A stretch of 64,000 bases of DNA. Source: Lepidodermella squamata (Eukaryota > Gastrotricha). Under the pieces are notes generated by a model. It saw only the letters and a program-made list of their open reading frames with translations, was not told the DNA's origin and searched no databases. A program made the translations under genes and the position numbers. Below are positions 1-13,241 of this stretch, piece after piece (the first letter of the stretch is position 1; each line of letters opens with the position of its first letter). The stretch spans positions 1,240,001-1,304,000 of the forward strand of contig JBLDXI010000001.1 of NCBI GenBank assembly GCA_047495785.1, given 5' to 3'.

Positions 1-100
1 CATCTCGCCTGATTATTCGCAAGAAATCGAATCTAACAACTAACATAAAAACCCGCCTTTTCTAGATTTCAAATCCGGAAATCTCAAATTTTCGTACATA

Positions 101-1353
101 ATGCCTTGCAAAAGTAATTGTACGTATGACTCGATTGGGAGATCTTGGATTATGGCAAAACTAATCGACCAGGGTGATGATCAGCCCCGACCCTATTTTA
201 TCGGATGGTTTCACGACCTGTCAAAAACTACAATCCAGTCACGACTACCTTTTATGATCAGCTACTCTTTAATCACGCTGCTCTCCATTAGTGCAAGCAT
301 ATGGCTAGCTGTTCTGTACTCGAAACGTTCGGCGCGTCGCGATTTCTTGGTACTAGTTTCACTTATAGGCGCTAGTAATTCTCTGTTTTGCTTCGCTTAC
401 ACAACCTTGCTTGGAATGACATTTCGTAGTGGGTTTTGGGAGGGAGGATCAGAGAGTTGTGTATTCCTTCATTGGTTACTGTTTACTTCTGGAACATTGG
501 GGCCGTGGTTTTACCTGTTGATTAGTCATGAGCAAAAAATATGCTTGCTATCAGGCGTAGCCACTTCATTAGCGAACTCAAAACGGGTATGTTTCAAAAA
601 TGTCCTTATTGTTGATGACTTTTTTGCGGATAGGTTGCTTTTTGGGCTGGATCTAGTTTAATTACCGTCGCTATCACATGGGCTACGTTGTGTTTCTATC
701 CATTCCATGCCTTTAGCCTTCAGAAAATCAGTGTCCCTGGGGTGAACAACAACACTCCAATCGAGTTATGTGGTGGCTTTGGTTATCGATTCATTGGAAA
801 ATACGATACAACGCTCCTAGTTGTGATCTATTACGCCATCATCGTCGGCGTACCGATTTTCATCATCGTTCATAATTACCTGCAAGTTTTTCGTTTCTAT
901 TGTGATCGATTTATTAATGAACTTATTATTTCTAACAGGAGAATTTTCAGAAGATTCCGCTCAATCAGAATCAGAAGCATTGCCGCGAGACGTCAAGATG
1001 TTCTAACTGGATCATCGAGCTCAACGATCAATTCAACGAATGCGATGTTGGAAGATTGGAGGTCCCGCGAGCTTTTCTTTGTGAAGCTATCAATAATATC
1101 ACTCGTACTCTACGCATTACTCCGGATTCCAGTGTTGGTATCATTCGTTCTAACAATGTACTACGAAGACCTGGGCCCGCAGTTGCTAACTGCCGATGCC
1201 CATAAAGCAGCATCTGGGATCTACATGGCTGATTCGTTTATCGGTCCACTGCTGCTGAGCTTAAAACCAAGTTTTTCTTCTGATCTAAAAGAGCTCAAGT
1301 CAAAAATACGCGAGAAATGTTCGCTTTGTTGTGCACTATTATTTGCAAAATAA
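101..1353 (+). CDS. Divergent seven-transmembrane (rhodopsin-like) G protein-coupled receptor
   Basis: Two exons, 101-586 and 634-1353, joined in phase 0 across a 47-nt GT...ATAG intron; the join recreates a clean fourth membrane helix that reads into CFYPFHAF. The product is about 401 aa. Hydrophobic helices are visible near residues 50-75, 83-107, 123-150, 163-185, 222-245, 305-330 and 345-365. The second extracellular loop carries a Cys (ELCGGFG) that can pair with the Cys at the top of TM3 (SCVFLHW). Canonical DRY and NPxxY motifs are not obvious, so the subfamily and ligand are unknown. The third intracellular loop is Arg/Ser-rich (IFRRFRSIRIRS). A TTTTCTAG-like acceptor lies about 35 nt before the ATG, so an upstream noncoding exon or trans-splice site is possible. 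The next gene starts only 112 nt after the stop. Confidence 0.72.
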
Positions 1354-1465
1354 CAGTTTGTAAGATAGCTGAAAACCGATAAGAATTGTCTGCCGTCACT
1401 GATAAGACAGGTCATTACCTACGGTATGTGTGTGGATTTTCAAGTGTGAGATCATGTCGTGAAAT

Positions 1466-4400
1466 ATGAGGATTCTGAAGTTAATAAAACATCACGTGCT
1501 GCTGTTAGCATTTCTCTCGTATGGCGCTTTAAGTCAAACTACTTGGCCCTGTGAGCCCACTGATCAGTATTACCAATGCGCTGGAAGTAAAACGTGTATA
1601 CCTCGTGGTTACATCGGAGATTTTATCATCGATTGGTGAGTTAGCAAACCAGATTTCAAAATGTTCATCAAAATAAAGAATTCACAGTTCGGAAGGTGAT
1701 GACGAGCGTGGTTTTGGTTTCTGCGATTTCGAACTGGGTACGATCTCTTTAAAATATTTATCCAATCAAATAGCAATACTTTGAATAAAAGGGAAACCTT
1801 CTGCTGGCAATACGGACCAATTGTGCTCTTGGAAGACATTGGCGAACGTCGAAGGCATCTTCCCCCTCACTCAGCGCTCTGGCGTACCAGCAAGCTACGA
1901 ACCCATCACAGATGGGCCCCCGACTTTGAACTCTAATGGCTGGTATTTGTACTCAATTCCTAAACGAATCTGTGAGAATATCGCATTGATCAAAATATAT
2001 TCTGAAAGTTATATTTCCCAAAGTCATGGACGAGCCTGTAACGTTCAAAAGCCCTACACTGTCTCCAATGTCTTCTCAGTGCAGTATCTCCTTCGCTTTT
2101 TACGCAAATGGCCCGGATGAGAATGAAAAGTTCAGAATAACCGCGGAAGTATTCAATAGCGATGGCGATGTGGAAGTTGTCAATAAGCGGACCATTTCTA
2201 CATCTACCAGTTGGCAAACAATCGTCGTACCCCTTTCAGACACCCCCATAACTTATGCATCCTACTTGACATTAACACTAGCGCCTATCAGTGATAATGG
2301 CAACGCTGCCCATCTAGCTATCGACAATCTTGTTTTCAGTGAGAGCTGTGCTGTTGGTCGTAATCTTCCAGACCTGAATTGCGACTTTGATCAACCGCCC
2401 AATGATTTCTGCCGATGGTCGCAAGATAAGCCAGTATTCCAAACTTCATTGCTATGGCAATATGGCGATGGAGGACAGGTGGCTACTTTGAACGGTCCTG
2501 GGACTGCTTGCAACGGCTCTTATTACATATTCGTCTCAAATCTGATGATCACTTCTGGGTCGTTCTCAACTTCCTACTATGCGCAACTTGTCTCAGATTG
2601 GTATGAAGCAACAACCGAACCGACTTGTCTCGAATTTGCCTACAGCATTTTCGGACCTAACCCAGGTAGCCTTCGGCTGTACGTCTTCACTGAGGATAAA
2701 CAGAAGAAGGAATACTTCTCAAGAGCTGTGTCAATGGGCAACCAGTGGCATCGGGCTCATGTTACCATTCCTGTCCTCACCCAACGATATTACCTCATGA
2801 TATACGCCTTTACTTCCCGTGGCCATAATGGCTACATGGCGATAGATAACATCAGAATAAATCGAGGGGAATGCTCGAACAATCAAAGAACTTGCGATTT
2901 CGAAAACAACATGTGCTCATGGACGAGCAGCGGGTTGGAGCCTTACGATTTTGCATGGCGCCGTATTCGAAGGGCAGACAGTATACATGACACAGATTCC
3001 GGGCCTCAAATTGATCACACCACTGAATCTCAGTATGGTTATTTTATGAGTTTTGAGGCGAAAAATCGTAATCAAGGAGACCGAGCTGAGCTGAAAAGTC
3101 CAAGTTATTTCATCCCTACTGCTGAAGCTAAATGCTTTCACTTTTGGTATCATATGTACGGGAAAGATGTCGACACCCTAGCTGTATCGATTTTACCCGT
3201 CAAATCTCGAAGAGTTGCATTTTCAAGGAGTGTTAACCATGGCAACCATTGGTGGTTTGGCAAGGTTGAACTCAACCCGGAAGACTTCGCCGCGAAATCC
3301 AGTAACTTCAGCGTTTTGATCGAAGCAACTCGTGGCTCGTCAGATGCGAGTGATATCGGCCTGGATGATATGGGTGTACGAGATGGCAGTTGCCCGGAAG
3401 ATGCATCTTGCGACTTCGAGCGCAATCAATGTGGCTTCTCGAACATTTACGAACTCAATAGCGAGGATATAACTTGGATGCGAGCCAATAATGCAACTCC
3501 CAGTATTTTCAGCGGGCCTTCTGTTGATCACACTAAAGGAAGCGAGTCTGGGTACTACATGTTCGTCAATTCACGGGACGTATCTGTTCCCGGAAGCTCG
3601 GCGTATTTCGCCAGTGAGATAGTCCAAGGGTCATCTGACGGCCACTGCTTTTCATTTTGGTACCATATGTACGGAGAAAATGTCGGAACTTTGAACGTGT
3701 ACCTCCTCGACCCGAAGTCGCCCGATGAATGGTTGTCACAACCCGAGCTGATATGGTCCAAAACAGGCAACCAAGGCGACGAATGGCTGGAGGCTAAATT
3801 CAATATTGTAACAGAAAAGGAATACTCGATCGTTTTTATGGTGAATATCACGAAAACTGGAGGTAACGGTGACGTAGCGATAGATGATTTGGTTCTCGAT
3901 AAGTCTGGATTGTGTAAGGACTTGCCCCCTCCAACACAGCCGCCGTCTTCGCCACAGATGTTTTATCCGTGCGGTTTCGAAGGTGACAGCTGCGGATTTA
4001 AAGTTCAGGACCCTGAGAATGTGATCACCTTTCATCGTGCTACTGGCAGTAACCCGGTTCGAAAGGATGCTCCCCGCTATGATCACACCAGAAATGATGA
4101 AATGGGCCATTACGTTAGTTAACATTTAATCATCAATTACAAAATGCAATGTCTGATTTTCTAGTTTGCGAGCTACCTTAATGCTACTGATAAGGACTAT
4201 TACTACAAGCGAGCTCTTACGTCTTACGGTTTGAGTCCAATTTACTCGACGTCTAATCGGCACTGCAAGTTCTCATTTTACTATTACTTGAGCGACAATA
4301 TCAGTCCTACGACCACCTTCGCTGTTGGCGTTCGTCCAATAAACGGAGGCAGTGAATCGACTCGATTCGAGCCAACTTCCAAGAAGCCGACAAATGGTTG

Positions 4401-7400
4401 GGTGCCTGCAACTATCGATCTCGGCTATCAACCTGCTCCATTCCAGATATTCCTCAAACACGTGATAGACTACATGACGAAACCAGCTGGAATGATTGCG
4501 GTCGATGATTTGAGCTTCCTGGACTGTAATCCGCCTCGGCCCCAAGAGACTTGTGAAAAGGGTTTCTTTCAATGCGCAAGTGGCGGCTGCATCCAAGATT
4601 ATTTGGTCTGCGATGGAAGTGATGACTGCCAAGACAATAGTGACGAAAGCTCGAGTATTTGCGCGAATTTCAGAATCATCACACTTGAAGATCCTGATGT
4701 AACAAGGCGATATATCAGACAAGGCAGTGTGGACAGTCCATACGACAACGTCAAGTTTAACTGGGTATTAGCTAGAGGAAAGGCCTATTTGAACGGAGAT
4801 ACTGGGCCGGATTTCGACCACACTTTCGGAAATTCAAGTGGCTATTACTATGTTTCCAAGCCAAGTTATCCCTACCTGGCTTACTCAACTGCTTGGCTGA
4901 TTATCGGCCCATTTAGGGGCAAATCGTCTTCCGACTGTCAAATTCGGTTCGCTTATCATATGTTCGGTAAAGATATCGGTTCGCTTTCAATCTACTACCG
5001 AACAGAACTTGGCGGTCCTCTGACTATGTTATGGAACAGATCTGGAAATATCGGGAATCTATGGCTGAGGGCCAATCAAGTCTTAGCTAATATACCGCTA
5101 GATTTTGAGGTCATAATTGAAGCTTCCATCATGGGTTCGATGTCTTACATGGCTGTTGACGATATCTCGATCACGCCGGGTTGCTCTGTAGTCGAAAATG
5201 AGGTCTTACCAAGCGTATCTACTACGACAAGGGCACCAACGGCCACTCCGCCTCCTTGTCCTGACGATGAGAGCTTGTTTTCTTGTGGCCCAGGCTATTC
5301 ATGCATTTCACACGATCTGGTGTGTAATTTTGTGAAAGACTGCCCAGATGGACGGGATGAGGAGCCGCCGGTGTGCATTAGGAATCCTAGTAGATTCAGC
5401 AATGAGGAAGATATCGACGGCTGGATCTCTGACGCTTTAGCTTCGTGGGCTTGGAATTTCATTAACGTAACTTCGATCCCTAAAACTTGCAGAGGCGCCT
5501 GTCCAACAATGGATTACGACGGAACGGGGTCATACATTGCAGCAAACTTTTACGACGGTGTCGATGCTGACAGTTCGGATCCAGCTGAATTGGAAGGTAA
5601 TTACTTCTTCAAATCTTCAGGCCCTCAATGCACTATGAGATTCGGCTATGTGGTAACTTCGACTCTGAGCTCATACGGTAGACTCGAGTTGGATATCGTC
5701 AACCCGAAACCAGAGGGTGCTCCTTACAACCGAATTTGGAGTGCAAATGCTGATGTAACGAATCGAAATTGGAAAACAGCAGAGGTCTTCATTGGCCAAC
5801 AAAGAGACACATTTATGTTCACCTTCAAAGTTACGCCATCATATGCCTCGTATTTACCTGGTGTCGCGGCTGTTGATGGTATCGAATTCGTGAATTGCGA
5901 TGCTTTGGAATTCAAAGAGTCCTGCGGCGAAAATGAATGGAGATGTGAACGTTCGGGTACTTGCATCAGAGACTTGAACTACGTTTGCGATTTCACGGAC
6001 CACTGCGGCGACTCTACTGGGAATTTGCCCCCATCCGATGAAGATGTAGGCTCTTTTTAAAAACACGAGTCCTTACTTAGATTTTCTTCTTTTCTAGTCA
6101 AATTACTGCCGAAAGTATAAAGCTCGTTGCTCATTCGATCCTCCCTTTTCCGATTGTAACGATTGGAAGGTTGAAAAGTCTGACATTCCATGGCGTGTGG
6201 TTCAAGTCAGTTCAGTCCCAAATAAAGGATATCCACCTACTGATCACACTACTCTAACAACTGGTGGCCATGTCCTACTCCTCCAGTACACATTCGGAGA
6301 ATATAACAAGATTGCTAGATTCACTACAACGAAGCGATACGTCGTTTCTCGAGCAGAGGATCAATGCACTGTTCGGTTTTATCTCTATCTATTCGAGTCA
6401 TCTCAGCCGAACAGAGTTGGAAACGTTTCGATTGTGATCAGAACGTCTTATCAAAGCCCGACGAAAACCTTGACCACCTTATCTGAGCTTCACAGCGTTT
6501 GGGTATAAGACTACTTCCTTTTAAAGTTACTATGATGATTCTATCCTTGTACAGATGCCTGTTTACTATACTTTGAAAGTTGGTGAAGATGTGGCTGTTG
6601 GGCAGCCGTTTGAAATTATTTTTCAAGGTGCTACTTACACGGATTATTTCGGATCGGCTTTAGCGATTGATGACATTTCCCTCTCGCCTGATTGTCATCC
6701 TACCGATGTTATGCTGCCCGGTCAGACAACAACGACGTCGAAACCTATTATATCCCCAGATTGCCCCAACTTACCTGGCCTCTACCATTGTCGAAATGGT
6801 AATGGATGCTACTCAATCTCTCAACATTGCAACTTCGTAGAGGATTGCGAAGATGGGTCAGATGAATGGGACTGCAGTGAGTACTTCGCTGTTCTCTTTT
6901 ATTCTGATTTTCCCAACATTTTTCAGCCTCGAATTATTGCGATTTCGATGGGAATGATGCTGGTAATTCGTCATATTGGTGCAACTGGAAAAATTATTGC
7001 GTGAATTCCCGAGATAACGGACTCTGCTTTGATGCATCCAACACAAGATGGCAATGGATAAATAGGAAAAATGGGAATAACGCTCTTCCGGATTGCGATT
7101 TTACGTCCAGTTGTAACAATGGTGGTTACCTAGCCTCAAAGGGCGGTAGCGATCGTAATGATCGTTCCACCCCTCTGCAATCAACGGTATTCCAAGACGC
7201 TTCCCCGGAATGCACGCTAACATTCGCTTACTACGCCTATAATGTCAACTGGAAATACGCGTTCGAACAACCCTCGAAGCTATTTGTCTACCTGAAATCG
7301 AACTCAGGTCGCAAACAGCTGTTCAAGATTGAAGCTGGAAATAAAACAGAGTGGCAAACAGCCATAATGAACATTTATTCGAAAGACAGTAAGAATTTAT

Positions 7401-8881
7401 GAAGTTTTTCGAATTTCTAATTATTTTGTCTTGGTTCAGAATTTGAGGTCGAATTTGAGGTAGTTCGAGGCTCTGTGTATGATTCCGATATAGCCATAGA
7501 CGCCGTCGAGTTTCGAAACTGCACCCCAACTGTACCAGCTACAACCTGCTTCAACCCGAGCGATTTTCTATGCAAAGATCGAACCCGTTGTATTGAATCA
7601 AGCCGAGTTTGCGATTTCACCTCCGACTGTCGCGACGGCAGTGACGAAGATGACCTATATTGCGTGAGCAAACGAGCCCGTGGATCATGCACATTCGAAA
7701 ATCCTGACTGGCAAAACGCATGCTCGCTAGACCCGCAATTTACCGGCGATCTATTGAATTGGATTATATCCGAGGCAGGGCAAGTGGAGAAAGGGCCTGC
7801 GACAGATCATACTTTCAATAGTAAAGACGGCCATGTAGCTGTTGTGGACACTTCTCTGGTTGATTTCAACTTCATCGATACAGCTACTTTGGTTACTCAA
7901 ACCACTTACCCGGCTAATCCCTCTGGGTCTTGTTTATTCAGGTTTTACTACTACCTTTACCGGGCTAGATCGAGCCTAGGAAATGGTCGCCTCAAAGTCG
8001 TTACTGTTGACGAAAATGACCTTAATCCAATAGTTCTAAGTTACTACAGCATGGCCGCGATTCCTCCTGGTTCAAGTACAAAAGGTAACTATAAGTTCAA
8101 TTAGTCTGGATTATCTCGAATAACAATTATAAAATCATAGAATTTTATGGCAAAGAATGGCAACAGGCGATAGTACCGGTTATCCGAAATGTCCCTTTCA
8201 AAATTCTACTCCAAGCTGAGATGGACGATAATTATCTATCGGTTTTCGCTGTCGATGATATTAGTTTGTCCGAGGGGTGTCGTACAGGACTGGCTGATCC
8301 AAATGGAAACGCCACGATTTGCAAGGAAAATGAAGTTTACTGCGAATCGGAGAATACTTGCATCGATATTAGTTGGATCTGCGATGGCTTTTGCGATTGC
8401 CCGTCTACTTCCATGGGCGAAAAGTGCACGGATGAAGCCTCGTGTGAAGTTACGACTATTTCGACTACCGATGCTGAGGTTCAAACTACCGAAAGTGGTG
8501 GAATAACAGATTCGAGGACTACTACAACTTCGAAATCCCCTGAGTTAACTACACTCAAAGAGCGTAAGTTTTTCGCTATATAGCTATATCATATGATAAA
8601 CATTTAAATTTCATTTTTCTTGCGAATTTTTAGCCAGCGATTCTGACGATTCTTGGCAGATCATTTTGGGTGGCTCACTCGGTGGCTTAGGAGCGATCGT
8701 GTTCAGCGTTATCGGCATTGTCTATTTATTCAAATTTCGTAAAGATCGCGATGTTAGCCCCAGTAGTGATGTCGCACCCATTGTCGAACCAGATCATGTC
8801 GCTAATGAAAATTTTAGTGCTGGACCCAGCACTGTGGTGACAGCAACTGAAACTTCTTCCGATAATCCACCGATTAATTGA
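1466..8881 (+). CDS. Large type I membrane protein with alternating MAM and LDL-receptor class A domains
   Basis: Eleven exons: 1466-1635, 1688-1737, 1792-1971, 2024-4113, 4165-6045, 6098-6502, 6555-6876, 6927-7388, 7440-8084, 8141-8563 and 8634-8881. All phases agree and give 2291 aa. A signal peptide (LLLAFLSYGAL) is followed by LDLa1, then five consecutive MAM domains, each opening with C-D/G-F-E/D and a following Cys-x-W/F (for example CDFENNMCSW, CDFERNQCGF). After that LDLa and MAM alternate, giving about ten MAM and seven LDLa units. LDLa modules show the calcium-box acidic residues (CDGSDDCQDNSDE, CRDGSDEDD). A Thr-rich stalk (about 8450-8560) precedes a single membrane helix (GGSLGGLGAIVFSVIGIVYL) and a tail of about 50 aa. 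MAM domains mediate adhesion and LDLa modules bind ligands, so a cell-surface adhesion or uptake role is inferred. AATAAA signals follow at 8899. Confidence 0.9.
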
Positions 8882-9220
8882 AGGGAATTGATGAATGAAT
8901 AAATAAATTGGAATCATAAATAAATTTCGCTTCAATCTTGGAAATTCTCCTCATGATGGGCGATTGTCTTAGTAGGAGCAATGGGATTAATGAAGTCAAA
9001 AAATAGTTTAAACATTTTTTCACACATACTTACCTCAAATGATGTTTTGAGGTTTATTAACTTAAAGCCGCGCCTTACAGCCGGCGTTAAGTGAGACCTT
9101 ACACCTCAGAACAATATTTTTTGTTGAGGTGGTAAAATTAAGTGAACAATAAAATTGCTTTCACACCCTCAAAAAAAACGAGTATGTCCAGTGGAAGAAT
9201 TCCATTAAACACAAGAGAAA
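8882..9220. other. Intergenic stretch with nested hairpins
   Basis: The first 60 nt are the 3'UTR of the MAM/LDLa gene with overlapping AATAAA signals. Between 9032 and 9131 there are two inverted repeats: an 8-bp stem at 9032-9053 (ACCTCAAA ... TTTGAGGT) and an 11-bp bulged stem at 9102-9131 (CACCTCA ... TGAGGTG). A partly self-complementary GC-rich core separates them. No coding potential is seen. Confidence 0.5.
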
Positions 9221-10303
9221 ATGAATTTCTATCGGGCAATTAGTTCATTTTTGATTTTCCTTCTTTTCACCTTGTTGATCATCTTCGATCAGCGCCTAAT
9301 CTCGCCCTTATCGTTGCTACGGAGCTCCAGCCTAACTGTAACTAATCATTGGTGGATTATTGAAAGCCAGTCGAATGAAACAGCGAATACGAAACAAGAA
9401 TTCGAGCTGATTGATGATCCTCTCGTTGCTAACAAATCGGGGCCATACTACGTATTTCGAAGGGCAATCAGTGAAGCGGAACACGAGGCGTTTCGCTTCA
9501 CCCTCCGTGGATGCGTCGAACTGCTTCGATTAGCAAATTTGTCGAGCTCTCTATTCTTCGGATCTTTGATTGGCTACTATCGACACGGTGGCAAAATGAT
9601 CCCGTGGGACGACGATCTCGATATTTTCATGTACCCACCTCAGCCATCGCAACACGCTGGGAACTACGTGAAACTTCTTCGGAACGTATCGAAATCAAGC
9701 GAATCATTCAACGCAACATTCGGCCATTTCTCCGCCGCTAATAACAACCACGATACAGTAAAATGTTTCAGCATGTCTAGTAATTATTCGGTGCAAATGA
9801 AAGGTCACGACTGGAGGTGGCCTTACGTTGATATTTTCGTTATGGAGGCGGCTTCGATCAATGCAAGCTGGAGAATTAAAGACTTTGATTACTTTGAGTC
9901 GATTCCTCTGCGTCACAACGTTTCGGATGTTACGATAAGGCGATATGGGAGCTCGGGGATGAAGGCTAGAAATGTTTAGTTCTATGAAAATTGGCTAACT
10001 TTTTCATTTTTCATCAACAGTGCGCGTATCCTTACGAATTAATGTTTCCTCTACAACCTGTTGAGTTCGAGGGTGTCGAAATGATGGCGCCTCGTGATAC
10101 CAAGAGGATACTGACTGACTGGTTCGGTTATCAAGAATGCCAAGGTGAGAATTTCTGCCTACTTCATCATTTGATGGAGCTTTTCTCTCATTACAGCTCG
10201 TTCTTTTGACCATCGAAACGAGAGACCACTTCCATCGAACAACAAAATCAAAGTTGACTGCAATCTGTTGAAACCATACTATAATTTTACGAATTTGGAA
10301 TAA
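9221..10303 (+). CDS. LicD/fukutin-family phosphotransferase, short-stem paralogue
   Basis: Exons 9221-9973, 10021-10144 and 10197-10303 give 327 aa. The product looks like a Golgi type II membrane protein: a short cytoplasmic N-terminus, a signal anchor (about residues 8-24), a stem of about 50 aa with N-glycosylation sequons (SNET, ANKS), then the LicD-type domain. The family signature is clear: GYYRHGGKMIPWDDDLDI holds the acidic metal-binding cluster, with a later GHDWRWPYVDIF block and the C-terminal PLQPVEFEG region. LicD/fukutin/FKRP enzymes transfer phosphocholine or ribitol-phosphate to glycans; the substrate here cannot be read from sequence. The three-exon structure is identical to the paralogue at 13459. 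AATAAA lies at 10329. Confidence 0.85.
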
Positions 10304-10353
10304 AATATTTTCGGGATTAAATTGTCGAAATAAATGTGTAAAAATTATCGACG

Positions 10354-10384
10354 CCAGGCCCGGGCGGAAATTGAACCCGCGATC
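10354..10384 (-). pseudogene. tRNA-Thr relic (3' half only)
   Basis: On the minus strand this stretch reads a T arm (GCGGG TTCAATT TCCGC) followed by the 3' acceptor strand CGGGCC. It matches the intact tRNA-Thr at 15710-15781 with few changes. The anticodon arm, D arm and 5' acceptor strand are absent; unrelated sequence starts just after the GATC at 10381-10384. Like the intact tRNA, it lies just behind a LicD-type gene on the opposite strand, with similar connecting sequence. It therefore looks like a truncated duplicate rather than an independent insertion. Confidence 0.75.
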
Positions 10385-12386
10385 CGGCTGATCAGCCAAA
10401 GCCAGGCTTGGTCTGATGATCCAAAACCGGTCTATCAAAACGTTCCACCGCAGACTAAACTATCCGAGACTGGTTCGTATCAGCTGTTGCGGTTGTCCTG
10501 TCTAAAAATGAGCCGGCTCTAGGGCGACACGATTCGGGTCTACTCAATCTACTTCACTCCCTATATCTGAAGGACAAAGATATTGAACAATGTTTTACGC
10601 TAGGCTACACGATGGAAGTCAGAATTTATTAATGACCCTATTCATTATTTTGGGCGTCTTCCTTCTTCAGAAAATGTCCATTTTTCTTTTTGATTCTCAT
10701 TCAGTTATTAAATTTTTTTAATTCAATAATTAAATTTGAATTAATTTTTAATTGCTAATTTTTTCTTGGAAGGCGGATCTCGGGCAGAAATCGCAGCCGT
10801 AAATAAGAGATGAGCACTCCGCCTTAACTTGGACGATATCGACGATTGGTGCGTACGAAAAACTGGCGATCAGTTTTTTCGGCACGCGACTGACTTGGCG
10901 GAGATGCAACAAATAGTTGTACGCCATTTTTTGTTTCTATTTTAGGCAGGCTGTTCTGTCGCCCACCCCGCGACATGGTACCTTTCGCCGGCATATCAAT
11001 TTGCATATTAATCCGCTCGGTGATGAGATCTAGAAACAAACCAGAGTAATATTAGGAGCGCTTTACTTCCAAATTCTATCAGTTCCCGCGGAGATTTGAG
11101 TAATAAACTTGCCGTGGTGGTATACATTTAAAATTTAAACATGTTCGGAGGTTAAGAACGAGCTGAGCAAGCGAAATTATGACTGAAGCATGAGCTCTGA
11201 CAGGACTTTGACGTGCGGTAGCCTTAGCGTCTTTCCTAATCGATCCACGGATCACAAATAATGGGTTCGTTGGTCGCGGTGCGGTCGGTATGATGAGCTG
11301 ATGACTTGATTGATGTTCACAAAAAATCACAATAATACGTGTCCCGCTGAATTTTCAGGGGAAAAGGAGACTAAGAATAAAAGAATCCACAGCTAAAAGC
11401 GATTTCACCCTTAGCCGAACTGCGTGGTCGCTGAAAACGAGTTGCACCGGCTGAATCAGTCAGTCTTTTGCAGAATTTTAACCCGCGATTGTGGCTATGT
11501 ATTCAAATTGAAAGTCCAACTTAGCCTAACATGGCAGTTGTGAACCTTCAGAATGGCCTTACTTCGGTGTTTAGGTAATTATTTTTCTTCAATTCTTTAT
11601 CAAAAGCCTAAAAAAGGCTAAATTGGTAGTTCGAAAGCGCAACATTTACCCGGAAAAATCGAATTTCTTAAGCCTATCATAGGTCGAATATTGAAGCTAT
11701 CTGGGCGCAAGATTTAGATCGATATCTAAACCCTACATTTAGCCTTAGTTGGCCTTAGGATTTTCGACAGGGGGCGACGACTTGGATCCGCGAGCGCAGA
11801 CGCTGATAGCGAGGAAAACAACAAGGACGAAAACACCGAGAGCGGGCGATATCATTGTAAAAAATCTCCGGCTATATAGCCTCTAAAATGCTCTCGTAAT
11901 TAACCCCCATAGAACTGCCTAATTAGTCCAAAAAACAATTAAAAGCAGCTGTGTTTCAAGATAAATAGACGCAGAGCCAAATACCAACGTCTACATAGCC
12001 AGAGAATTTGTACAGGGTAGCGATAAGTGAAGCAAGAAAAGATAATGTGCTCCCGATCGTATACCGATCGTATAGTTATAATAATGTAATACATACAGTG
12101 TGTTGGCGTGTTAATATACTCTGAGTGAGCTAAGAATAGCTGATAAAAAGCTCAAATGAATGCAAAAAGCATATGGTTAAAGCCCAACTCAGTATTTCAT
12201 AGCGCTATATCGCAAAATTTCTCTCTATTAATTAAGTATATCTTTTTTTAATACCACTGACTCTGTATATCTGCGGTGCTTGCTGTGATTCCCTCTATAT
12301 GTTTACAATATTTACAATTAACATTAGAATTGTTTCTCTGCATTTTACTGTATCCAAGACTCATTTCACTTGTGATGAAATCGTAT

Positions 12387-12454
12387 TCGTGGCGCGGAAG
12401 ATCCAGCACTTCAAGCAAAAAACTTGGCTCAAACTTACTTCTTCCGCGCCACGA
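12387..12454. repeat. Hairpin: 14-bp perfect inverted repeat with 40-nt loop
   Basis: Left arm 12387-12400 (TCGTGGCGCGGAAG) and right arm 12441-12454 are exact reverse complements. The GC-rich stem stands out from its AT-rich surroundings. It may be a remnant of a mobile element or a structured RNA; nothing decides between these. Confidence 0.5.
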
Positions 12455-12497
12455 GCACGAACATGCGATGACGAACATGTTACTCATAGGATCTAGG

Positions 12498-12614
12498 ATC
12501 ATGCCTGCTGTCTGAATCAGACGGTCGTCGGCTGAAGCGAACAACCGTGCGTTAGGCCGGCAAAGATGCCCGCTGAAGCCAGAGGCCGTCTGATTCAGCC
12601 GGCGGGAGTGATCA
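12498..12614. mobile_element. Small inverted-repeat (MITE-like) element
   Basis: About 117 bp with imperfect inverted ends. The best-conserved block is 13 bp, CTGAATCAGACGG at 12512-12524 against its reverse complement at 12586-12598, with similarity extending outwards to a GATCA at each end. The block is itself nearly palindromic, like the ends of the element at 13242-13347. No coding capacity and no clear target-site duplication. Confidence 0.45.
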
Positions 12615-13241
12615 TATTTCGTCGTCAGCGCGGAAAAATATGCCATACCCGGAAGAAAAAAGAAAATGACTTTTCGACGGAATCTGTATCTCCTTGTCGC
12701 GCTCTACAATAATCTGAAAACCGCACTTCAAAATTCGCTAAGGATCAAATATGGTATGTCCACCTGGGGTGCCGATGAACGAGGTCATGTATCGGTCATC
12801 GGTCGGGCTAAGTCCATGAAAATGAGCCAAGTCCACGAAAAAATGAATGCTCACACACAAAAATGAACGCATCGTTAAAATTATTTGCGAATATTTTTTG
12901 CAATAGCTCATATCAATATTCACAAGTGAATGATTCATAACTAATACACGACGATAAGCGCAAATTTGTCCCATTCGTACACGGCCTTTGCACTTCCCAA
13001 ATAAGCTCAAAATTTGCAAATGACTTCATCAGGCGCCCTGAAGAAAAATCGAAAATCCGAGCTAGCGCCCGCAAACTCGATTCTGGTATAAAATTCCATG
13101 TCCATTTTACTGGGTGACATTCGGTACCAATATACATTTATTTTGAGAGAATTGCAAAGATTAAAAAAACTGTTTTCGATTTATCCCGAAAAGTTGTTTT
13201 GCGAGCATATTTTGCCGCGCCCACGACGATTCATGATCCCG

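Noticed and set aside
10354-10430. A second functional tRNA at the relic site
   Set aside because: Only the T arm and 3' acceptor strand fit; no matching 5' acceptor strand or seven-base anticodon loop can be folded from the upstream sequence.
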